A stretch of DNA of 64,000 nucleotides from Apodospora peruviana (lineage: Eukaryota > Ascomycota > Sordariomycetes > Sordariales > Lasiosphaeriaceae): NCBI GenBank assembly GCA_033439685.1, contig JAUEDM010000002.1, positions 3,410,001 to 3,474,000 on the forward strand, written 5' to 3'. Positions 11,165 through 22,004 of the stretch are shown in pieces. Below the pieces are notes generated by a model. It was not told the origin of the DNA. It worked only from the letters and a program-made list of their open reading frames with translations, and ran no database searches. Position 1 is the stretch's first letter, and every line of letters begins with the position of its first letter. A program made the position numbers and the translations under genes.

Positions 11165-11219
11165 CCCCGAAGGGACATGATTTCTAGTCATGCGCATTAG
11201 ACCACTCTGCCACCACGCC
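11138..11219 (-). tRNA. tRNA-Ser(AGA): tRNA-Ser, anticodon AGA
   Basis: 82 bases with no intron. The acceptor stem is GGCGTGG with CCACGTC and discriminator G, including one G-T pair. The anticodon loop is CTAGAAA, giving anticodon AGA (decodes TCN serine codons). The long variable arm typical of class II tRNAs ends in a UUCG tetraloop. The T loop is GTTCGAATC and matches the B box. A TTTT run on the minus strand (complement of 11121-11124) is a likely Pol III stop. A second copy lies in opposite orientation at 11560. Confidence 0.95.
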
Positions 11220-11559
11220 AAGGATGTATGGTTATTTATTGAGCGATTTCGGTTTCCCTGTTTATCAATTCATGGCCTGACTCAGATACAAACTTGAGGA
11301 TCTCGACACCAACAGAGCACATCCTCATTCCCTTCAATCCAGATCAGCAAACATACCAAAGTCCCATTCGTAGTGAGGGCACTTGTAGTAATATACTCTA
11401 CCCTTACGGGTTATTAGGGTCTGATCTTGTCGGTTGGTGGTCCACGCATCGCAGGTTGTGGCCGCAGTTGGCTATCTCCACCACAACGAACACCAACCCA
11501 ACTCCTGTGGAAATTTAGGGGGAACCTTCATCTCGGTAAACATCAAGCAGCATTCAAAA

Positions 11560-11641
11560 GGCGTGGTGGCAGAGTGGTCTAATGCGCATGACTAGAAATC
11601 ATGTCTCTTCGGAGGCGTCTGTTCAAATCAGGCCCACGTCG
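11560..11641 (+). tRNA. tRNA-Ser(AGA): tRNA-Ser, anticodon AGA (second copy)
   Basis: 82 bases, transcribed away from the copy at 11138-11219. It differs from that copy at three sites. Positions 47 (C to T) and 54 (G to A) pair with each other in the variable arm, so the stem is kept. Position 66 (G to A) is the purine-tolerant site 57 of the T loop, giving GTTCAAATC, which still fits the B-box pattern. A TTTT run at 11654-11657 should stop Pol III. Flanking sequences of the two copies do not match. Confidence 0.94.
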
Positions 11642-12653
11642 ACTGAATTATCCTTTTGCCAACATGAGACCGGCAGATGTTTTGGAGCGCAGGAAGCCTT
11701 CGAGTTATAGAAGGGGCCGTCGATACGATGGATTCAACCATTTTGCTGCATTAGACAAACTGTTGGTTGCAGGAGCAGTTTATGTACCTCAGCTATGTTA
11801 TTGCATTTCAGACTCCGATACAGTTCTATGGCTATGCAGCACACTATAAAAGAGACCGTGGGGGGTCCAATGTTACTATGGATGTAGGTAAGGTATTCCG
11901 TACTGCGCGGGAGAAATCTACGGTTTCCAGTGCTCTCCATGGTAGGTAAGGTACCTAGCAATCGTGGGGAGGACTTGCCGCGTGATCACTCGGAATCATC
12001 CAGACACCGGCACCTGCACAATGTGTCAAGCGGTGCTTGCCTTCTGAAGCCATGCATGCCATGGGTGCATCCGATTCGATTAGGACCCCGCAGTGCTGTC
12101 CTACAGCGAGTACTTCACCAGGACAGTGAAAAGACTTCAGACTAATTTCTTCCCTTTTCTCCAACTTCCCTGGTCCTCTTACAATCCAAGCAAAACTGTA
12201 TTGGAAAATGCTCTAATGAACCTGAGTGCAATTGCCAGTATTCATAGTGGGTTTTGACTGCTCAGTTGGTGTCGTGCCTTCCTGGCCTCATGACAGACAG
12301 GCTCTGCCCAGTGTGAAATTCCAGCTTTGTTTCACAGTGGCTGGCCCGCTGAACTCAGCGACGGACCCTGAGACGGGCTCTTGATTCCAAACGACAAACT
12401 TCCCTTCCCTTCGCCGAAATCGAGTATCATACCGGGGCATCATCACCATTCCTCTTCGGTATTATCTCCCTATCGTTCGTTGCGGTTTAGGTCTATCACT
12501 TCGTCTATATCAAAAGAAACCCACAGCGCAACCGAGTTGCGATTCTAGCTCCCACAGTTCACAGCAAGGTGCGGGCTTGAACTGCAGCGTGGGTGAAGCA
12601 ACGAAGTGGGAGTGACAGGGGAGAGAAGGTGACCCGACGGGGCCGACAGGACT
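11642..12653. other. Intergenic, tRNA flank and MFS transporter promoter
   Basis: The tRNA terminator is at the left edge. The remainder should be the promoter and leader of the transporter starting at 12654. I found no coding sequence or repeat that I can support. Confidence 0.45.
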
Positions 12654-14610
12654 ATGCTGGATCGATGGACCAGACGCCGGACAGAGTCCGTCAACGACTA
12701 CACCGGCGTACTCATCCCGCTAGATGAGGCTCATCTCCACAGCCACTCATACCGATCTGGACGGAGTGAATTTGAAGGCTCGTTGGACGATGACGCCTCC
12801 GACACTGAGGCCGGTTCCGGCGGAAAGGATCATGAGGATGAGGGCACTGGCATGTTGGAGATGAGCGCTGCCGAGTACAGCATTGAGGGCCTGAGGAAGG
12901 AGGTGCGGCGAGGTGGTACGGGAGAGAAGTGGACAGAATATGAGAGTAAGCAGCCGTTGCCCTGTGTTGTTTTGGACCAGAGAGTTAAAACAAGATCTTG
13001 CGCGGGATTGCAGTGAAGTCCAAGCTCATAAACAAGGCGATCCAGGACATTGGGATGGGCAGGTATAATTGGCAACTATTCGTCCTCTGTGGCTTCGGCT
13101 GGTTCGCAGACAAGTGAGTTTTCTCCCCCTTAGATCATTGCTATTTGAAATTGTCGTTAACGATGCTCTAGTCTATGGATGCAGGTATGCGGTATTGTTA
13201 TAGACACTCACATCAAGTATCAAACCATCAAATCAAGTGGTGCTAACACATCAGCAGGGTGTCTCTCTCACACTTCCCTCGCTATCAGCCGAGTTTGGAG
13301 TGTCAGAAAAGTCTGTTCGCTACACAACCTCTGCCTTGTTCGTCGGCCTCTGTTTCGGAAGTTTCTTCTGGGGACTCGGATCCGACGTCATGGGACGGCG
13401 CGTTGCCTTCAACTTCACACTTCTTATCACCAGCGTCTTTGGTATTGTTTCTTCATATGCGCCAAGCTGGGGTTGGGTGTGCTTCTTTTATGCAGCCCTC
13501 GCATTCGGAGTGGGCGGGAATCTCCCTGTAGATGGTGCTCTATTCCTCGAGTTTCTACCAGATGCTTCGAGCTCTCTCCTTACCCTACTCTCGATCTGGT
13601 GGCCAGTAGGGCAGCTGTTCTCATCCCTTTTGGCCTGGTTATTCATTGCCAACTGGCCAGCAGACCAGGGATGGCGACTTTTCGTCTTTTGGATTGGCAT
13701 CATAACCTTCGTCATGTTTGTTGTTCGCTTCTTCATCTTCCACCTCTTCGAGTCACCAAAATACCTCCTGTCACGCGGTCGCCAAGCCGAAGCAGTAGCT
13801 GTGGTCCATGGGATTGCCAACAGGAATAACCGAAAGACTTGGTTGACCGAGGAGATTCTGGATGCTGTCGTTGAGGGCGGGGGCCCGGGTCTCCGGAGGA
13901 GCCTGTCGACCACCAACCTCCTCAAAACCAAGCTCACCTCCCTTTCCCATGTTGGCGAGCGTCTCCGGCCGCTCTTTGATAATCGCAAGCTCGGTATCGC
14001 CACGGTTCTCGTCTGGTTTTCCTGGGCCACAATCGGCATGGGATACCCACTCTTCAACGCCTTTCTCCCGCAATATCTCTCCCATGGTGGCGGAGACACA
14101 TCAGCAGCAACATCTGATGCCAACGCGCTCTCATCCGACATCACAAGCGAGACTTACAGAAACTATGCCATCACCAGCATCGTAGGCGTTCCCGGCAGTC
14201 TCATCGCCGCATACACAGTCGACATGAAGTCCCCTTTCCTTGGCCGTCGGGGCACACTGGCCATCTCGACCCTGCTATCTGCCATCTTCCTCTTCTTCTT
14301 CGTCAAGTTCGGAAAAACGCCATCTTCCCAGCTCGCCTTTTCTTGTATTGAGGCATTCACCCAAAACATCATGTACGGTGTTCTTTATGCCTTTACCCCT
14401 GAGATCTTTCCTGCGCCAGTTCGCGGAGCGGGGACAGGCGTGGCTAGCTTTTTGAACCGAGCGACTGGGCTGGTGGCGCCCATCATTGCGGCAATTATGC
14501 CCGGAGATGGGACGACAACGCCCATTTATCTCTCGGCGGCCCTCATTCTGGCTTCTTTTGTTGGGATATGTCTGATTCCTATCGAGACGCGCGGGAGGCA
14601 GAGACTATAA
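12654..14610 (+). CDS. Major facilitator superfamily transporter (sugar-transporter/SV2-like)
   Basis: Twelve-helix plasma-membrane transporter of the MFS sugar-porter/SV2-like branch; substrate unknown. Exons are 12654-12945, 13014-13113, 13172-13184 and 13258-14610 (585 aa). The first ~105 residues are a polar cytosolic tail. Membrane segments begin around YNWQLFVLCGFGWFADN. The MFS signature is visible as GLGSDVMGRR between helices 2 and 3, and a PESPRWL-like FESPKYLLSRGR follows helix 6. The central loop is long and Ser-rich, and the protein ends IPIETRGRQRL. Exon 3 has only 13 bases (encoding Leu-Trp-Met-Gln with a split Asn codon) and is bounded by TCTAG and GTATGC. Skipping it would break the frame. 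The fourth exon start after TCAGCAG gives the expected GVSLTLPSL helix. Confidence 0.9.
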
Positions 14611-14868
14611 ACATGACGCTCTACCCGCGATGTGCTGGGAGAGGCTACACGTCTACGCAATATTCAACACGAGGTTATACGGTGGGCAACTAATGTCGAA
14701 AAAACACCCCTTCGACAGCGCGCTGAAATGTACTCCAGTATAAACTTCTATGCTTTTATGCTTGGTATCTTGGAAAATATGACTGACAAGTGATTGATGA
14801 TGGCGCCAAAAAAAAGGGGGGGGTTCTCTAAAAATAAAAATATTCACATTCTCTCCTCGTGTCTAAAA

Positions 14869-16041
14869 TCACCTCGTTCCCTTGGCCCCAGCAGGCGCAT
14901 CGATCCTCCTCTTCGTGAATGACCTGCCAAGCGCATCCCTTACCATTGGATCCGCGCGTATCGTGTTTTGGACAAGCCACTCCTTGATCTTGCCCTTCAT
15001 GACACCCATCATCTCCTCGTCCCCCTGAAACGGCGCCATCTCGACCTCTAGCAGTCGTGTAGTGTCAGCGTTCAGGCCCATGGCCGCCTCTTCCAGTCTG
15101 TCCAAGCCCTGGCGCAGCAGCGTCTCTTCGTTGCCGCTCTTCTTGTTCGCCGGCACAACCTGCCCGCTCGACGTATCCGCCAAGAGCATCGGCCCGATCT
15201 GCGAAATGCCAATAAAGACGGTCACGCTCAGCTTCCGCACGAGCGCGATCGCCTGGAACGGCAGGTACGGCGAGCGGGTTTGCCCCCCGACTAGGCTCAG
15301 GACCGGGTTGATGATCTTGTCGACCACCGCGGGCCGGTAAGGGCGCGTGACCGTGTGCAGCTCGAACACAAACATGACGGCCAGCACCAGCCAGCGCTCG
15401 TACCTCCCCCAGTCCAGGTAGCCAAACATACCGAGGCCGTACATGATGAAGGCTGCGGCGGCGTAGTAGGGGACAATCACCTTCGCGCCGCGGTAGACGT
15501 AATCGCGCACTGTTACGCAGCGCTGCCACCCGATGATGTCGGGCCCGAAACGCTCATACGCAAACCGCCTGACCGGATCAAGGAGGGTTTCCGAGGCAAG
15601 CTTGAGCTTGACAAAGTAGTCGTTGACGTCGGCCTCGTCGCCGTTCGTCTGGACCTTGTCGGGGTGGTACAGCGCGGCGAGGCGGCGGAAACGGCTCTTG
15701 ATGTCGCGCTCCGAGGCGTCGAGCGGGACGTTTAGGTCGGAGTAGTAGGACCCGGCGCGCTGGAGCTCGTAGTCGGCCTCGTAGATGGTGTACAGAAGGT
15801 AGACGGAGACAACGAGGATGTGGATGCGCCGGCGGTGCTCGGCGTAGCGCGGGGTGCCTGGTCGGGGCTTGGGGTCGCCGGCGCGGATCGTGATGGAGTA
15901 GTAGATTGTTTGGAGCCAGCCGGTTACGAGCTGTTACGGCAGAAGGTTAGAAGAGGCAAATCACTTTTGGGAAATGAAGGAAGGTTGTAAACTTACGTTA
16001 GGGAGGAAGCTCCATCCCAGGAGGGATAGGAAGCCCGACAT
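14869..16041 (-). CDS. Membrane-anchored J-domain (DnaJ-type) cochaperone
   Basis: Hsp70 cochaperone anchored in an internal membrane, probably the ER. Exons on the minus strand are 15997-16041 (15 codons) and 14869-15930, giving 368 aa. The N terminus is hydrophobic and opens MSGFLSLLGWSFLPN. A further membrane segment lies at about residues 49-65 (HILVVSVYLLYTIY). The J domain at about 70-145 has the HPD motif at 104-106 in LAALYHPDKV, and is followed by GPDIIGWQRCVTV. Two more hydrophobic stretches follow (IVPYYAAAAFIMYGLGM and WLVLAVMFVFELH). The C-terminal ~100 residues are soluble and helical, ending Arg-rich. This matches fungal proteins annotated as membrane-associated DnaJ chaperones. 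The gene is convergent with the MFS transporter, 258 bases apart. Confidence 0.87.
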
Positions 16042-18020
16042 TGTTGTTCGTGATCGCTCGAGAAGGTTATGGAGGTTATCTCGATATCATGGCATATACA
16101 AGACTCGATGGGAGAAAAGAAGTCGGCTCTGCTTATTATTTGTCTTTGGTACAGTGAACAACTTTGCAACAACGAGCAGCAAAAAGGAAAGATAAATGGG
16201 TGATTAGTGCTAATGTTGTTAGGTGGTAAGTTGTCGCGAAAGTCCAGGTGTCCTTCGACTCCTTCCGGTGTTGGGATCAACGCAACGGTGCAGTCGGTGC
16301 AGTCGGTGCAGTGCACGCAGCGGACCTGGGAATACTGGGATCCTCCTGGCGGCAGGCATCTGTCGCATCGTCCTCAGGATTCTGCCGCTTCAGACCGCTT
16401 TAAATATTCAAGGCTCATCGACTTGACACCGTGACAAGCCTTGGTCCACTCGCGTTTGATGGGTCATCTTCCAGAATCCAAACGGCATGCCAACATAAGG
16501 AGATCAATAAACCAAATGTCAAACCACAGCCGAATTCACAATGCGCATGGACTCTTTAAGTTTCTATGAATTTTAATTCCGGCTGCCGACTTATGATATT
16601 TCCTTTAGAAAGGGAGGCTTCGTTGAGGTCATGATCTTCTGACTAGGTCTGGAGCGTCCTGTTTCAACACCGGGCCTTCATTTTTGTCATGGCCCTCGGT
16701 TCAGCTCAGGCAATTATTGATCCAAGTTTTTTCTAGCCAAGAACGTTTGAGCGAGGACACTTTAAAGCCTTCTCGTCGCCACTGATACCATCGCTTGCTT
16801 TGTACGGGGTACTCGGACCTCCATTTGGTCTAGATGCCCACCTCGGTATCTAGGTAATTGCGCCGCCTTCAAATTCAACGAAGAAAGTTGCTCGTGTAGA
16901 ATATCCCCATCAGAAACGTGGCGTTGCTATCAACTCCATCTGGAATTATTCCCCTATCCATCTTGTTGGTAGTCTCTCTATCGATGGGGAAGTTGCCTCG
17001 GCATCGAGACCCTCCCCCGCGTTTTGCTATTTTCAACCTTAAAAAGCCGTGGAGAAAGTTCGCGGGGAAGTCTTGCACTAAATGACACTTCCTGATCCTT
17101 GAGCTGGCGTGGTTGCCGTTACAGGGATCATACCGGTCCCTTTTAGCAGGACAAACCTCACCGTCCATCGGATGCTGACTCAAAGTACTGTACATGAACG
17201 CATTATTATAAATGCAGGTAAGCACGGTTGGAGAGATACCTCACCTCTTCAACATATCAAGCCACGTTCTGACAGGATCCCAAGTCCGTGTATGCTCTCA
17301 TATAACTGTACTCATTGCAAGGTAATCCTGGGCATTGGGGAGTTTGATCTGAACTTCCCTATCTTGTGACTTGCCACAGCTCTCCTGCAAGCCTACGGAA
17401 ATGCGGTGCATACACAACCGTGACGGCCTTCCTGGTTGGCATGCTTTATACCCCCCAGCTCTCCAATCGGCAACCGACTTCCTGAGTGGAAGATTGCTAC
17501 GCTATGAACAAGATGCGGGGGTGGGAATGAAGATGGAATTGGCAGGCGGGGCACGTCCGAAGTTGATCTGGTAAGTCGAGCGGTTCGCAGCCCATGAAGC
17601 TGTCAGCCTGTCCTTGCTCATGGGGAACTTGAGATGGACATTTCTCCCCGGAGGAGGGAGGGGGAACGAATCCCGAGGCTGCTGTTCTTTCGTCTTGCTC
17701 TCAAGGTTCAGGGGTGTGTGAATGACATGGTCGACCTCCCTTTGTCCTATAAAGTCACTGCACCCGCTTGCTCTTTAACCATGCCGATTGGATTTCTTCC
17801 AAATTCTAAATTTCGCGGAATATCGTTGGTTGGCTAACCGTTCGGTGTCAGAATAGCCTCTCATCCCATAGCAGGATATTGCCGCTATCACTAAAGGACC
17901 AACTTGATCTGTCGTTACCCTTTACCCTGGTCGTTACCAAGTTTGGAGGACAGCTGTGCCTTGACAGATGGCAGACACACCGTGGATACAACAGCCCCTT
18001 TACACAGCAATATAGTCAAC
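16042..18020. other. Intergenic, ~2 kb between J-protein and acyl-CoA ligase starts
   Basis: Divergent promoter region. A perfect three-copy 9-base repeat (CGGTGCAGT) lies at 16286-16312. The remainder has only short open frames with no protein character. An ATG at 17904 is in frame with the ligase, but the extra N terminus it would add looks unrelated to the family. Confidence 0.45.
16286..16312. repeat. Tandem 9-mer, three perfect copies
   Basis: CGGTGCAGT is repeated three times head to tail, with a partial match beyond. It lies about 245 bases upstream of the J-protein start. It is a small minisatellite with no known role. Confidence 0.9.
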
Positions 18021-19829
18021 ATGACGATCGAATCGCGATGGAAGGTTCCGATCCCTCGCTGCTCGCTGCAGCAATGGATATTTGGCTCAGCCTACGATCC
18101 TCTCCCAGATAACTACTGCTTCATCGACCCTGAGAACCCAGACACAAACTTCATCACCACGAGTGATTACCGTCTACTGTCTAAGCGGGTCGCCCTGGGC
18201 TTGCAGAAGGCCGGATTAGGCCCTGGCGATCGGGTACTGGTCTTTTCTGGAAACAACCTCTTCTTTCCATCCGTCTTTCTCGGGATTTTGATGGCAGGTG
18301 GCATCTTCACCGGTGCAAATCCGACATTCGTGCCAAGAGAATTGGCATATCAGCTCCGTGACAGTGGTGCGACCTTCCTGTTTGTCGCCCAGGCGGCGCT
18401 CGAGACCGCTTTGGAAGCAGCAAAGGAAGCCGGCCTCCCAAAGGAACGCATCTACGTCTTTGGCGGCGAAACGTCTCCTGCATCAAAGGTACCGCAAACC
18501 GCGAGTCCTGGCCCGGGGCTGAAGGGACGGACGAAGGGTGTACGGCATTGGACCGAAATTATCACGGGGAACCTTGGGCAGGCCGAGAGCTGGAGCTGGA
18601 AAGAGCCGTCAGACCCCGAGAACACGACCTGCTGCCTCAATTACAGCAGCGGGACGACCGGGGTGCCTAAGGGAGTTGAGGTTAGTCACGGAGCCTACGT
18701 CGCGAACGGAGTGGGGGTTGCGCATACCAGCAACTTGGAAGCTGGCGTGGAGGAGAAACGGAAGCGCCAACGAGGTCTCGGCTTTCTCCCCCTTTACCAC
18801 GCATACGGTCAGACTTATTTCATCGCCAACTGGCCACACCTCCGCATACCCGTGTACATCATGGCCGGCTTCGACTTTGTCAAGATGCTCGGATATATCC
18901 AACGCTTCCGCATCACATCCATCGCCAGTGTCCCGCCTATTGTTGTCTTGCTGGTTAAGCACCCGGAGACGAAGAAATATGACCTGTCCAGCATTGACAC
19001 CATCGGGTGCGGCGCCGCACCTCTGTCGAGCGAGGTTATGCGAGAGGCAGAGAAGCTCTTCCCGCCCGAGCAAGTCTTTTTCCGTCAGGGCTGGGGTATG
19101 ACAGAAGTGACGTGCACTGCCATGTCATGGGATCCCACGCTCACTGGAAGCAAGGATGGTGTAGGCGAGATGACCCCCAACTGCAAGGCGAAGATAATGT
19201 CGGTTGATGGCAAGACAGAGATTCGCAAGGCGGGCGAGCGCGGCGAGCTTTGGGTAGCTGGTCCGACGCTGATGCGCGGCTACTGGCAAAAGCCGGAAGC
19301 CACGCGGGACACCATATTCGTGGATGCTGATGGCACCCGCTGGCTCAAGACCGGCGACATTGGTTACGTCGACGACTACAGGCCGGGCGGTATATTCCAT
19401 GTGGTCGACCGACTTAAGGAGTTGATCAAGGTCAAGGGGAACCAAGTGGCACCGGCGGAGCTCGAGGGTGTCTTGCTAGACCACCCCAGCGTGGCCGATG
19501 CTGCTGTCATTGGTGTAACGATCAAAGGCGAAGAGGTACCAAGAGCGTATATTGTACCGAAGGTCGGGTCAACCACGACCGAGAAAGAGATCGCCGAATG
19601 GATGGCGGGAAAGGTGGCCCGATACAAGCACCTAAAAGGGGGAGTGGTGTTTACCGATGCGGTTCCTAAGAATCCGGTGAGTTTTTTTTTGTTTTTGTTT
19701 TGGTGGTGATGAAGATCCACAAACTAACAGCTCGTGTTCTAGTCCGGAAAGATACTGCGGAAACTTCTCCGGGATCGGGCACAGAAAGAGATTGGAGACA
19801 CGGCACCAAGGTCGTCGAAGCTTTCTTAA
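18021..19829 (+). CDS. AMP-dependent acyl-CoA synthetase, 4-coumarate-CoA ligase-like
   Basis: ANL-superfamily adenylating enzyme that activates a carboxylic acid as acyl-AMP and then acyl-CoA. Exons are 18021-19676 and 19743-19829 (580 aa). The start MTIESRWKVPIPRCSL matches the usual family N terminus. The ATP-binding loop YSSGTTGVPKG lies at residues 208-218. QGWGMTE, RGELWVAGPTLMRGYW, LKTGDIGYVD and the hinge region VDRLKELIKVKGNQVAPAELE follow in order. The catalytic lysine is in PKNPSGKILRK (K555) and sits in the 29-codon second exon, so missing that exon would remove the active-site lysine. The C terminus reads Ser-Ser-Lys-Leu-Ser: one residue past a perfect SKL peroxisome signal. Substrate cannot be told from sequence; related fungal enzymes act on aromatic or medium-chain acids. 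Confidence 0.92.
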
Positions 19830-20048
19830 GCATGTCATGGCCAAATGGACGGGATCGCGGCAACGTTTGGCGGAATGCCAGGTCCATTTACAGGACGCGT
19901 GAGATGGAGATTTTTGGCAGGTACATATACATGAATATAGGGGAAAGTATGATTTGGACTTCGTGTTTGAGCAGGCGCATACCATAAGCGGGATGCAGTG
20001 TTTATGGTTGTACCTTCCACTTGCAGTATCAGGAAACAGACAGTAATT

Positions 20049-22004
20049 ATGAATTTGGAAGGAAGTGCCCCTTCACCTCCCCCCTTCGAGCTTTCCCAGT
20101 TGGATGCTGCTGGAGCAGAAGCTCGTCCATCAGATTCCGTCTTACCAATTTGTGAGCATAACATGGATCTTCCTCCCTTCAACTTGACTCTGGTCAGAGG
20201 TTATCCACCATTTGTGCAACTGAAGGCACTTCGCGTCCGGTGCTTCCCGTCAGTTATTCGCGATAGCATGGGGTTTTCCTCTATCCAGACCTTCTACAAG
20301 AAGGAAATTCAGTCATCTTCTCCCCAATCTCCGCCATCCAGACAGGCAGGTCCGGTTGACCAAGGTCCCAATGCGGCTTTTACGCCAACTGAGGTCGATG
20401 CCGTTTTGCGACCTCTCGCCCAGATCTGGAGGCCCAAGGGAACGTATCAGCAGGTAAACATCAGCGACTTGCAGTTGGGTCCAGGCAATGTCCGCTTTAC
20501 CGGAAGGATTGTCAATTTTGCTCCATCCAAAGACACTCCAGGCAGGTCCATCCTGCCCCAAGGTTTCCATTTCCTGGTTGTCAAAGATGATACCGGTGTT
20601 GTTACTGTGAGTTCAATTTTAAACAACTCCCAGAACACGTCGCAACTGGTTGTATCACTACCGATACTGGTGCGGTTGTGTTGACAGAAGGGCATTGCAG
20701 ATAAAACTCTTGGCCACAGGCATTGACGATACTTGCCTTGTACTTGGCGAACTTGTCACGATCTGGACCGCTTTTATTGGAGAATACTCTGTATCGTCGC
20801 CTCTACGCCCTCCCTTTGTTTCCATGATTGTACCTGTCTATCCCAGTCAAGCATCGCCTTCGTGCATCAAATTCCACAAAGAGGTGCCCAACTCAAAAGA
20901 GTCGAGACTTTGCCGCTTGCCACTGGATTGCAACACTTCCTCCCAGTTCTCGTCTTCGTCCTCCATGTCGGGTTTGATGAAACTCAAGGCGTATCTGAAC
21001 AGCGGCCACGATGGAGTCCCAGGAGCACGGGTGCTCGTATGTGTGTCGAGCGTCGGCCCCCGCAAGATGGTCAAGCTACACACCGGTGGTGTCGTTGACT
21101 TAGTCGATACCGGCATATTTGACGAAACCGCGAACTGCGTTCTCAAGTTGTGGAGGGACAAGGTACAGTCAGCGAGAGATTGGATACCCAATCAAACAGT
21201 CCTTCTCATCACGGACCCAAAATGTCGCCCAGCCGAGAAGAAGGCAGGAATCGCCGAACTGAGCATCGGTATCACCTCAATGGTCGAGATCGATCCGGCA
21301 ATTCGAGACGCTGACTGGCTACGAACTATGGCGTCAAATAGGACCAAAAAAGAAGCCGTCTACATACCTTTCCCAACTGGACTATGGGATACTGAGGCAG
21401 CGAAACATGGCTCTGACCGAACTCTCTTCAACCTTGCTGATGTTGATGACTTCGCTCGAGAGAGCGCAGATACCGCCTTCACAGGAAAGCTGAACCTTGT
21501 CATCTTGGATGTTAAAATTATGGTAAACCGGAGACAAGATATGCTCTGTTGCTTCCAATGGTGAGGAGATCCAGACAGCATATCCCTTCGGAAAGACATG
21601 AGCCACATGCTGACTACTCTACCTTACCGTTTGATAGTAGCTGCGGTGCAGCCGTCTACGGCAACAAACCCCAGGGTACTTGTAAGAACTGTGGTGCTGG
21701 GTGCTCGCTGGGGCTCAATGCTCGCATTATTGGCTCTCTTGCCGACGAGACAGGGTCTGTTTCCCCGGGAAAGATGATTTGGAGCGACAGGGCTTGGTCA
21801 GAGCTGTTCACCAAATTCATCAGCCCTAGAGACATATGTGACAGCAGACAAGACGACAAGCTTGCCTCGTGGAGAGAACTTACACGTCTCGACTACAGTG
21901 CTCTCAGAGATGTAGAAGAGCAGTTACTGTTCTCACGGGTTACTCTGACCTTTGGCTGGTGCTCTGCGGTGGGAAGGCTATGCGTTCTGGTTGTTGAATG
22001 GTGA
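20049..22004 (+). CDS. Three-OB-fold zinc-ribbon protein, RPA1/MEIOB/SHLD2-like
   Basis: Predicted single-stranded-DNA-binding protein of unknown role. Exons are 20049-20606, 20701-21560 and 21638-22004 (594 aa). After a low-complexity N terminus, an OB-type segment runs from about residue 132 to 215 (VNISDLQLGPGNVRFTGRIV; FLVVKDDTGVVTIKLLATG). A second follows near 320-400 (NCVLKLWRDKVQSARDWIP; VLLITDPKC). A third contains a Cys cluster: C469, C470, C473, C475, C488, C491, C495. It ends LLFSRVTLTFGW and LCVLVVEW. The second intron splits the C473 codon, and only this donor (TG|GTGAGG at 21561) restores the frame into the CSCGAAVYG segment. Three OB folds with a zinc ribbon in the last recall RPA70, MEIOB and shieldin-2, but the similarity is structural inference. 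An alternative start is the ATG at 20163, before LPPFNLTLVRG. Confidence 0.72.

Noticed and set aside
11560..11641. RIP mutation as the cause of the tRNA copy differences
   Set aside because: All three differences are C:G to T:A transitions, but none is in the CpA context preferred by RIP, and they preserve tRNA structure. RIP also normally needs longer duplications.
17904..18020. Upstream in-frame start for the acyl-CoA ligase
   Set aside because: It would add 39 residues unrelated to the family, while MTIESRWKVPIP is the expected N terminus.
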